Notes under the pieces: generated by a model
Seen by the model: only the letters and a program-made list of their open reading frames with translations
Databases searched by the model: none
Told to the model about the DNA's origin: nothing
Shown here: positions 5,498-11,428 of the stretch, in pieces
Position numbering within the stretch: the stretch's first letter is position 1
Layout of the letters: every line of letters starts with the position of its first letter
Made by a program: the position numbers and the translations under genes
Origin: Victivallales bacterium
GTDB taxonomy: Bacteria; Verrucomicrobiota; Lentisphaeria; Oligosphaerales; Oligosphaeraceae
Length of the DNA stretch: 11,428 nucleotides
Assembly: GCA_017963875.1 (NCBI GenBank)
Contig: JAGCTA010000537.1
Span: forward strand, 1-11,428
Direction: 5' to 3'

Positions 5498-8428
5498 TTA
5501 AGGAATTTCCAATCGGATGATTCCGCTTTCTTTCGGGAAAATCCGGTAGAGAGCATTGCCCGTTGGCTTGGTATCTATCGGTTTCCCATTGAGCGTTACA
5601 GCGGGCATTTTGCCGCTGCGGAACTCGAGGAACGGATTTTTCCCGATCAGCGATATTTCCAGCTCTGGATAGAGCGCTTTCCCGAGCTTCACATCTTTCC
5701 AGAAAGTCAGTTTGGCTTGATCTTTTCCATACAGGGTCGAGAGCAGATAAGTATAAGTCCAATAAGCGGGCACGCGGCGTTTGCTCCATTGCACATGGCC
5801 GAGAAATTCCCGGGCGATCCGTTTGTTTTTCAAGGCCAGTGAAATCTTTTCTTCCAATTTCTCTCGGCTCATCGACCCGAGCTGGATGCAGAACATGAAA
5901 AAGGTATATACTTCCTGCCACCCGGGAACTCCGTCTGGAAGAATAGTGTGATACACATCCTGAGCATCGGGGAGCCTTTCCTCCCACGGAGCTTTCGCAT
6001 AGGAATATCGGAATGCTTTCAGTAATTTCCGCATTTCATCCCCCATGAACCGACAATAGGCATCAAACGCCTCCTTGTAATGGCCTTCCGTCGCGATATT
6101 GTAAAGTGCCCCCGCCCTGCAGCCGTTATGGATGAAGCTGGCCGGATAAGACAGGAATGCACGGCCGGCATCCGTTTCCTCATGAAAGAATTTGGAACAG
6201 TACCACGGCTCCGAATCCAGATACTTGCAGAAATAATGCTGCGCGGCATGGAACAGTCCCGCCCGCATGGCGAACATTTTGCCGAAGGCATAACGCCCCA
6301 GCGCCAGATCGTCTTCCTTTTCCAGCATTTCCGCCATGTTGATGAAGCCCAGATAGCCGCCGTAATTGGTGCCGTCGCTCCAGCTCACGCCGTTTTCGCA
6401 ATAAGAGGCGCACATGCATGCCCAGTCCATCCCATGAAGATAATAATCGAACGCATGACGGAACACCTGCCAGTTTTCCGCGATCAGATCCCAGGCCCCG
6501 GTAAACAGCGCCCCGAAATAAGTGCCGTACAGGCTCATGGCGTTGCCCCAGTCCGTTTCAATCATCAGTATATCGGTATTTTCGATCGTTTCCTTTTCGC
6601 AATCTTGGAAACGGTTGATGCCGGTGACATGCAGATAGGTCATATTGAAATCCAGTCCGGAAAACGGTTCTTTCCTGTTGTACCAGGAATAGCATTTACG
6701 TTTCCCTGGACCAACGTAGGAATAATACGGATCGCACACTTTTTTCAGGCCGTCCCTGATGACCGCTTCCAGTTTCTTCCGCTTTTCGGGACTCAGAAGA
6801 TGGAAAACCATCAGGACGAAGCTGTATTGGAAAACGAAGGAATAATTTCCGGGATTGCCGACTTCTGGAGCATCCAGATGATAGGACATGAATTCGTCGA
6901 AATCCGATTCGAGTTTCTGCTGCAAGTCATCATGTTTTTCTGCGGGGAAAGCCAGATCCCTCCTTGTATCCGGTACTGGCAGCGTATAGGAGGAAAACGT
7001 TGAATACTCCACCCCGTAAAGATACCCGTATTTGGTCGGGAACTTCTCCCGCACGCAGCGGCGGTCCAGACGGATTTCCGGAACATGTTCCTCCGCAATG
7101 CTCAAAGGCGGCGGTAGTGGCGCGAACAGCTGATACGGCGTATGCCATTCATCTTCGAAATATCGGTAGGAAAACATCTGGATGACTTCCACGTTCTCCC
7201 GACTGGCTTTGTAATGATCCGCGCAGGAAACTGGACGCGCCAACGCCCGCTGAGCGTATTTTTGGCACAGCAAAGACCATTCCGTGATCTTTTCTTCAGT
7301 CACCTCGTGCGGCTGGAAGAGTTCGATCCCGCAAGGGAATAGCAGCATCAGGTAATCCGCGCTCCTGGCAAATTCAAATCGGAATCCTTCGATCTGATTT
7401 CGGGAATCGCGCTTGACCCGGATCCGTTTCGGCGAACGTTTCACAATAATCTGCAGCGGCACATCCGGAAATTCGCCTTGGTTGGTGAACAGCACATAAT
7501 TCCGGCTCAGCGGACCGTCCTGCGACTGGTCGTAGCACAAATCGTTTTCCGAATCGTCCACGCGCCGAATGTGCAGACCATCCGCCAGCGGAAGCGTGAT
7601 CTTTTTCCAGGCGGATATGCCTTTCAATGAGGAGAGATTCACATAGTCCAGATCGGTTTCAACCAGCAAGACCGGGGTCAGGATCGAATAATCGAAAGTG
7701 ATCTGCTTTCCGTTTTTCAACCGTCTAGTCCAGTGCACTCCGCTCCAGTCGTTTTCAACCGTTTCATTGTCTGGCACATGATAAGTTTTGTATAGCGAAC
7801 CAGATGTTTCTTCCCCGTCCGGCAGCAGCGAAAAATGCCAGACCAGGTTTTTGTGATACTGCGGATGTCCAGAAACAAAGGGACGGGCAACGATTCCGAA
7901 CGACGGCATGCTGCAGTCCAGCACGCCGTCTCCTTTGGAGAAACCGAATCGGCCGAAACTGCGGAACGCCTTGCCCGCCCCAGCGGTGTATGAGCTCAGA
8001 TCGGGCTCGCAGTTTTGAGGTATCCTTGTCTCAAGTTCTGGTAGTGGCATCACTGTTTCAGGCTCAAGGATATTGCCTGCCTCATCCAGCAGTCGGGCGG
8101 CGAATTTGCCTTCGACCTCTTTCTCTGTCGGATTGGACAGTTGCACTTTCAGGATATTTTTGCCTTTTTTCAAGGTCATTTGATATTCAGGAATTACATT
8201 GTGAAGCATGGGGAAACGGCGGTTTCCATATCGGTCTCCATACCATTCGTCTCCCAATTTGACTGCCAAAGCGTTGTTGCAGCTGAATTGAATGCAGTAT
8301 CTGCCGTCTGCCGGGATGCTCACTTCCGCCGAACAGAACAAACTTTCCCCCGGCAGGAGTTCTTTTTCTGGTTTCCATATCTGAAAACCGTGTTTTGAAT
8401 CCGAAAAAAATTCTCTGTCGACGCCCAT
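5498..8428 (-). CDS. Large hypothetical protein with beta domain and alpha/alpha-barrel-like core, possible carbohydrate-active enzyme
   Basis: The 976-aa protein starts at ATG 8428 with a strong Shine-Dalgarno (AAAGGAG, five bases away) and has no signal peptide or clear membrane helix. Residues about 30-125 resemble the jelly-roll or PA14-like beta domain that caps many glycosidases (IPADGRYCIQFSC, then LKKGKNILKVQL). Residues 150-400 remain beta-rich. From about 500 to 910 the chain is strongly helical with many W, Y, H and G, as in six-hairpin (alpha/alpha)6 glycosidases and polysaccharide lyases. Candidate active-site segments are ETDWGNAMSLYG (624-635; D627) and CENGVSWSDGTNYGGY (677-692; E678, D685). 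A short beta segment with VTLNGKPI (945-951) closes the protein. I do not recognise a named family. It probably degrades or modifies an intracellular or imported glycan, which is inference from fold type. Alternatives are a non-catalytic glycan-binding protein or a glycoside phosphorylase-like enzyme. The gene is intact over 2.9 kb and reads toward Fic. Confidence 0.8.
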   Translation of the reverse strand: MGVDREFFSDSKHGFQIWKPEKELLPGESLFCSAEVSIPADGRYCIQFSCNNALAVKLGDEWYGDRYGNRRFPMLHNVIPEYQMTLKKGKNILKVQLSNPTEKEVEGKFAARLLDEAGNILEPETVMPLPELETRIPQNCEPDLSSYTAGAGKAFRSFGRFGFSKGDGVLDCSMPSFGIVARPFVSGHPQYHKNLVWHFSLLPDGEETSGSLYKTYHVPDNETVENDWSGVHWTRRLKNGKQITFDYSILTPVLLVETDLDYVNLSSLKGISAWKKITLPLADGLHIRRVDDSENDLCYDQSQDGPLSRNYVLFTNQGEFPDVPLQIIVKRSPKRIRVKRDSRNQIEGFRFEFARSADYLMLLFPCGIELFQPHEVTEEKITEWSLLCQKYAQRALARPVSCADHYKASRENVEVIQMFSYRYFEDEWHTPYQLFAPLPPPLSIAEEHVPEIRLDRRCVREKFPTKYGYLYGVEYSTFSSYTLPVPDTRRDLAFPAEKHDDLQQKLESDFDEFMSYHLDAPEVGNPGNYSFVFQYSFVLMVFHLLSPEKRKKLEAVIRDGLKKVCDPYYSYVGPGKRKCYSWYNRKEPFSGLDFNMTYLHVTGINRFQDCEKETIENTDILMIETDWGNAMSLYGTYFGALFTGAWDLIAENWQVFRHAFDYYLHGMDWACMCASYCENGVSWSDGTNYGGYLGFINMAEMLEKEDDLALGRYAFGKMFAMRAGLFHAAQHYFCKYLDSEPWYCSKFFHEETDAGRAFLSYPASFIHNGCRAGALYNIATEGHYKEAFDAYCRFMGDEMRKLLKAFRYSYAKAPWEERLPDAQDVYHTILPDGVPGWQEVYTFFMFCIQLGSMSREKLEEKISLALKNKRIAREFLGHVQWSKRRVPAYWTYTYLLSTLYGKDQAKLTFWKDVKLGKALYPELEISLIGKNPFLEFRSGKMPAVTLNGKPIDTKPTGNALYRIFPKESGIIRLEIP

Positions 8429-8477
8429 AATAGCTCCTTTCGATTGGCTTCATGAAAATCCTTGTCTGTGTTATATA

Positions 8478-8506
8478 TTAATACATCAGAAATCATTTTC
8501 CAGCAA
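8478..8506 (-). promoter_or_regulatory. Possible promoter of the 976-aa gene
   Basis: On the minus strand, TTGCTG (8506-8501) and TATTAA (8483-8478) are separated by 17 bases, each matching four of six bases of the sigma-70 type consensus. Transcription would start about 43 bases before the ATG at 8428. Upstream, at 8534-8548, lies an imperfect 7-1-7 inverted repeat, TGAGAATCATTCTCC. It resembles a Fur-type operator but sits farther upstream than usual for repression. Confidence 0.35.
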
Positions 8507-8539
8507 GACCGTAAATGTGCTAAAAAATTGTTTTGAGAA

Positions 8540-8698
8540 TCATTCTCCTCGTTTCTCGTTGGACTTTTCCGTTTTCAGGTCTTCTTCGAACTGTTCCAGT
8601 GCTGTGCTGTCGATTATGCCGTGTTTCTTTAGGCGGATGATTGCGGGAGAGCCGCCAGGCTGGATTTCAAGATAATTGACTTTGACTGGTTTTGCTAT
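8540..8698 (-). pseudogene. Short open frame without start codon, probable gene remnant
   Basis: A 53-codon frame reads IAKPVKVNYLEIQPGGSP at its beginning, continues AIIRLKKHGIIDSTALEQF, has a charged tail, and ends with TGA at 8542-8540. It is bounded upstream by TGA at 8701-8699. The residue mix looks like a real folded protein with a basic/acidic tail. There is no ATG, GTG or TTG at its beginning; an ATA stands where a start could have been. A TATAAT-like box and AAGGA occur about 20 bases upstream, as if a promoter and ribosome site survive in front of a damaged start. I do not recognise the family. It could be the C-terminal end of a deleted gene or a small gene with a lost start. Confidence 0.35.
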
Positions 8699-8917
8699 TC
8701 ACAAGTTTTTATGTTCCTTAATTATACAAACGCGCTCGAGATGGTTATAATCAACAATGTCGTTTTTTGTGCTATCCAAGATTAGCTAGGATTGACAAAT
8801 CGCCAGAATGGCGGGTAGTTGGTAAAAGATTTATCAATATTATCTCTTCGTATTCATACACCTTACTCCTTGTTAAATCTTTGGACTCTGGATCCCAAAA
8901 AGTATCGTCACAATTGA

Positions 8918-9106
8918 GATGCATACACGGATGCCAAGGGGGATTTTGTTCGAGCGTGGGTCATGGCAACCGAGAATGGCATGGGAACACATACGAGGTC
9001 ATTTCCCGCGACAGAGGCAAATATAATTCTCGATTGCCGCGTTGTAACAGCCACTTTGAATGTTATATTTTCTGTTTCCACAATACTTAATTCAAATTTA
9101 CAATAG
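8918..9106 (+). pseudogene. Short open frame abutting the chaperone gene, possible remnant or small upstream gene
   Basis: After a TGA at 8915-8917 the frame is open for 62 codons to TAG at 9104-9106. It contains protein-like segments such as TDAKGDFVRAWVMATENG and RSFPATEANIILDC. An internal ATG at 8963 would give 47 residues but lacks a good ribosome site. The stop overlaps the chaperone's Shine-Dalgarno (AGAGG, 9105-9109) and lies nine bases before its ATG, the geometry of translational coupling. I recognise no family. It may be the 3' end of a truncated gene that once headed the operon, or chance. Confidence 0.2.
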
Positions 9107-9115
9107 AGGTAAACC

Positions 9116-9613
9116 ATGGAATTCAACGAACTTGTTTCAGACTTCGCAACCCGCTACGGAGTCGAGGGTCTTTCAGCCAATGACGGCGCGGCCGTGCTGG
9201 AGGTAGATAGCATGACCGTCGGTTTTATCCACGATCCTGCGTCCGCAGACGACATAGACGACGGTATCATGGTTGTCGTGGAGATCGGCTATCCGCCGCC
9301 GGATGCGGACGGTCCATTCGGAGAAATCATGCTCAAGGCGAACTATCTTCTCGGCGGCACAAATGGCGCTGTCCTCTGCCAGAACCCTGACACGGACGCC
9401 TACGCCGTCATGCGCCGCTATTCCCTTGCTGCGCACGATGGTGCCTCCTTCGCCGCCGCTCTCGAAAAACTGATCACAACGGCAGAGAACTGGAAAAGCG
9501 TCATCTCATGCATGATGGATGCAGAATCTGAGAAGGAAAAACTTGACGAAGAGGATCATGACGACGAGCCTCCCGCCATCGGATTCTCCGCAAACGGCTT
9601 CATGCAAGTGTAA
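9116..9613 (+). CDS. CesT-like type III secretion chaperone
   Basis: The 165-aa protein is small, acidic and of the length and strand/helix order of class I type III secretion chaperones, which act as cytosolic homodimers. They keep one effector partly unfolded and deliver it to the secretion ATPase. The order is helix 1 (MEFNELVSDFATRYGV), strands (AAVLEVDSMTVGFIHD, 25-40; IMVVVEIGY, 51-59), then FGEIMLKANYLLGG (68-81). Next come GAVLCQNPDTDAYAVMRRYSL (84-104) and a last helix (SFAAALEKLITTAENWKSVIS, 111-131), including the typical late Trp. A strongly acidic tail (136-152) follows and ends FMQV. The start has AGAGG five bases upstream. The large client-type gene follows 76 bases downstream, the classic arrangement. 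No secretion apparatus gene is in the window, so linkage to an injectisome is inferred. An alternative is a CesT-fold chaperone serving a non-T3S client. Confidence 0.75.
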   Translation: MEFNELVSDFATRYGVEGLSANDGAAVLEVDSMTVGFIHDPASADDIDDGIMVVVEIGYPPPDADGPFGEIMLKANYLLGGTNGAVLCQNPDTDAYAVMRRYSLAAHDGASFAAALEKLITTAENWKSVISCMMDAESEKEKLDEEDHDDEPPAIGFSANGFMQV

Positions 9614-9689
9614 CTTTCAGCCGTCTTGCGTGTAATCATGCCAGACAGATTTCTTTGAGCTTTCAACATCCATTCCAAGGAACACTATC

Positions 9690-11114
9690 ATGACTCTAAA
9701 CGTAAACGGCTACAACTCCACATTCAAGAAATTCGCTGACTTCGCCCAGCAGAGCATAGAAAACGGCGAAAAAAAGGCTGTCGCAAACGCGGGACTCGAG
9801 AAAACAGAAGGCAGCAAGAAGAAATTAACTATCTTCGCATCGAAGACTGACAAGGTTGGCTTATTCCTTTTCCGTTCAAGAGACGAAATGCGGGCCAACG
9901 ATGCCACGCGCGAGATCTTCTTCAAGTCCGTCGCAAGCATGTTCGGCGGCGCGGCGAAGATTCCCAAAAAGGTCCTTGACGCCCTGAAATTGCAGGACTA
10001 CGGCTTCGGATGCCCGCTCTCCGCTCACCGCATCATGGTTGTGAAGACTGCCATAGACAACTACAGGGCGGCCCAAAAGGGCGGTCTTGAGAGTCCTGCC
10101 CAAAAGGGACTGGAGGTCATGAAGGCCGCTACCGCAGAGAAGACCGAGGCCGCCAAGAAGACCCTGGGCACCGATCCTGACATGCAGCCGCTCAAGATCG
10201 ACAAAGCCAAGGCGAAGGAGATGATAGCCAACTCCTGCAAACTCATGGGCGGAGCAAAGCTTGACAAGGAGAACACCGACTTCGCGGTAAAGTGCCTGAA
10301 AACGTACGGCAACAAACTGCCCGCCAAGACGGCGCGTCTCCTCGCCAACTTCATCGTCAACACGGCGATAAATGATGGAATGGACGAGGAGGCCATCGAG
10401 AACATGGCCAAGGACATGAAGACGTGGAAGGAGTTCGACTTCGGCGACCCAAGACTCGCAAAACTGGCCCCGAAATTTATCGAGCGGCAGAACAACTACG
10501 TCAAGGAGGTTCTTGCCGACCCAACCATGTTCTCCCCTGAGAACCCTGACATATTCAAACAGGTTTACGGCGACGCCGACCGCGGCAACTGGACAATCAA
10601 CGGCCAGACGTACAAGACAGGAACGGACCAGAAGACAGTCGTGGATGCATTCACATCCGCCGTCAAAACCCCCAACGCCCGCAAGGTCGTTTCAAGCCTC
10701 CTCCACCAGGGTGCGCTTGCTGACCTTGAGACGTTGTTCACCATGTCAGGTGCCCTCATCGGCGATGCCAAAGTAGCAATACTCAATGAGGAAAAACTCT
10801 ACGAGCTTCCAGGGGCCAACATGTTCATACACCGCAACGCGATGCGGGATGGCGGATTCGGAATTCTCGCCGACTCGGACGTCAGATATGGCTTGTCCGT
10901 CTCCAATGACGGCAGGACCGCCACTGTCACCGTGAGCATCGACAAGCATATATCGTCCTCAGGCCTGAAGTATGACGACTACAAGATCGGCATGGCGACA
11001 ATCTCCCAGCAGACCACGATCGACCTCACGAAGGAAATGCCCGAAGTCGTAGGCGTAACCTTCAAGCAGACTTTCACGCCTGATGAGATTAAGTTGACTG
11101 GAATGCACCCATAG
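9690..11114 (+). CDS. Putative type III secreted protein (client of the upstream chaperone), function unknown
   Basis: The 474-aa protein starts at 9690 with AAGGA eight bases upstream and follows the chaperone gene by 76 bases, without an intervening terminator. There is no Sec signal peptide or membrane helix. The N-terminus is rich in N, S, T and K (MTLNVNGYNSTFKKFADF), as expected for a type III signal and chaperone-binding zone. Residues about 70-290 are predicted helical and Lys/Ala-rich, including an Ala/Lys/Glu low-complexity stretch near 145-160. The C-terminal part (about 295-474) is more beta-like, with GNWTINGQTYKTG, a serine/glycine-rich LSVSNDGRTATVTVSID segment and an ending of DEIKLTGMHP. 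I see no catalytic motif of known effectors (kinase, protease, ADP-ribosyltransferase). The role as effector or secreted structural protein is inferred from its position. The gene is intact; the codon pattern is rich in C-ending codons, like the chaperone gene. Confidence 0.7.
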   Translation: MTLNVNGYNSTFKKFADFAQQSIENGEKKAVANAGLEKTEGSKKKLTIFASKTDKVGLFLFRSRDEMRANDATREIFFKSVASMFGGAAKIPKKVLDALKLQDYGFGCPLSAHRIMVVKTAIDNYRAAQKGGLESPAQKGLEVMKAATAEKTEAAKKTLGTDPDMQPLKIDKAKAKEMIANSCKLMGGAKLDKENTDFAVKCLKTYGNKLPAKTARLLANFIVNTAINDGMDEEAIENMAKDMKTWKEFDFGDPRLAKLAPKFIERQNNYVKEVLADPTMFSPENPDIFKQVYGDADRGNWTINGQTYKTGTDQKTVVDAFTSAVKTPNARKVVSSLLHQGALADLETLFTMSGALIGDAKVAILNEEKLYELPGANMFIHRNAMRDGGFGILADSDVRYGLSVSNDGRTATVTVSIDKHISSSGLKYDDYKIGMATISQQTTIDLTKEMPEVVGVTFKQTFTPDEIKLTGMHP

Positions 11115-11148
11115 TCAATTGATTTTAATCCCGTAATTATTAGGTTAA

Positions 11149-11428
11149 TTTTCCACCGGTAACAATGAGATCATCGGCGAAGTTCTGACCAATGTGGCGA
11201 GTCCATTTATGAAAAACTCAACCAGCTGCTTCAGGGAAAATCCGTTTTGACTTACATCGACCCCAGCGTGATTTATCCGCAGATCCTGAACAATCCGTCG
11301 TCGGTTTACAGCTTTCTGCTGGTGGCAGGATATTTGAAAATCACCAAAGTAGAGCCCTCATTCAACGGTGACTTTATGTGCGAAGTCGCCCTGCCGAATA
11401 AGGAGATCGCCTATGTTTATAACAAGGA
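11149..11428 (+). pseudogene. 5'-truncated, frameshifted AAA-ATPase-like / PD-(D/E)XK nuclease-like (DUF1703-type) fragment
   Basis: Just after an in-frame TAA (11146-11148) the sequence reads STGNNEIIGEVLTN in one frame. From 11208 a second frame continues YEKLNQLLQGKS, YSFLLVAGYLKI and ALPNKEIAYVYNK to the edge. Both parts match, in order, the end of the AAA-ATPase-like region and the nuclease-like C-terminal domain of the DUF1703-type proteins common in anaerobes. The change of frame lies between about 11190 and 11208 and equals the loss of one base. The ATP-binding half is missing altogether, so this is a decayed copy; the 3' end is outside the window. It begins only 35 bases after the preceding stop codon, which suggests an insertion or deletion junction there. 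Confidence 0.7.

Larger units (their letters stand above)
8429..9115. other. Intergenic region with gene debris, no confident gene
   Basis: This 687-bp stretch separates the divergently oriented 976-aa gene and the chaperone operon. It holds the putative minus-strand promoter (8478-8506), the Fur-like palindrome, the remnant at 8540-8698 and a short open frame at 8918-9106. Positions 8699-8917 show nothing convincing beyond a small CGCCA/TGGCG inverted repeat at 8801-8813. A TATAAT at 9022-9027 could serve the chaperone operon but has no good -35 partner. Confidence 0.5.

Noticed and set aside
6080..7003. 307-codon plus-strand open frame opposite the 976-aa gene
   Set aside because: It is antisense to an intact, well-initiated gene whose sequence has coherent domain structure; the plus-strand product is an odd composition without a ribosome site.
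8767..9090. 107-codon plus-strand open frame before the chaperone
   Set aside because: Its composition is biased (many R, S, C, H), there is no ribosome site, and the more protein-like frame in the same place is another one (8918-9106).
8908..9126. 72-codon minus-strand open frame overlapping the chaperone start
   Set aside because: It is the exact antisense register of the 8918-9106 frame and has no ribosome site or recognisable motif.

Overview
The window looks like an accessory, partly decayed stretch of chromosome from a Gram-negative gut or environmental bacterium. The best guess, by inference only, is a member of the Lentisphaerota/Victivallales or a close PVC relative. Three things point there: a CesT-like type III secretion chaperone followed at once by a large unrecognised protein, two very large cytoplasmic glycosidase-like proteins of poorly described families, and many remnants of mobile or duplicated genes. 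There is no rRNA or tRNA gene to test this.

Layout. Positions 1-1572 (minus) hold the N-terminal 524 codons of a large protein that runs off the left edge and is of a type III substrate-like kind. Positions 1573-2133 are AT-rich. They carry a perfect 32-bp direct repeat around two small hairpins and a 56-codon ORF that may be a transposase N-terminal relic. Positions 2134-4218 (plus) encode a 694-aa protein of TIM-barrel glycosidase type. It converges, across three stem-loops at 4309-4408, on a BRO-N/Fic fusion protein (4420-5322, minus). Upstream of Fic in the same direction are a possible tiny membrane peptide (5337-5405) and a 976-aa protein with an alpha/alpha-barrel-like core (5498-8428, minus). 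Positions 8429-9115 contain no confident gene, but two short open frames there look like gene debris. Positions 9116-9613 and 9690-11114 (plus) form a two-gene operon: an acidic CesT-type chaperone and its presumed 474-aa secreted client. The right edge (11149-11428) carries a 5'-truncated, frameshifted fragment of an AAA-ATPase-like/PD-(D/E)XK-nuclease-like (DUF1703-type) gene.

How the parts may fit together. The chaperone-client pair on the right and the orphan large protein on the left are the parts most likely to belong to a secretion or effector system. The two enzyme-like proteins have no signal peptide, so they probably act inside the cell on imported or intracellular glycans. The Fic protein would AMPylate a target protein; its BRO-N domain is otherwise typical of phage antirepressors. 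These last three genes are not obviously one pathway. All functional assignments rest on reading motifs by eye; no database search was run.
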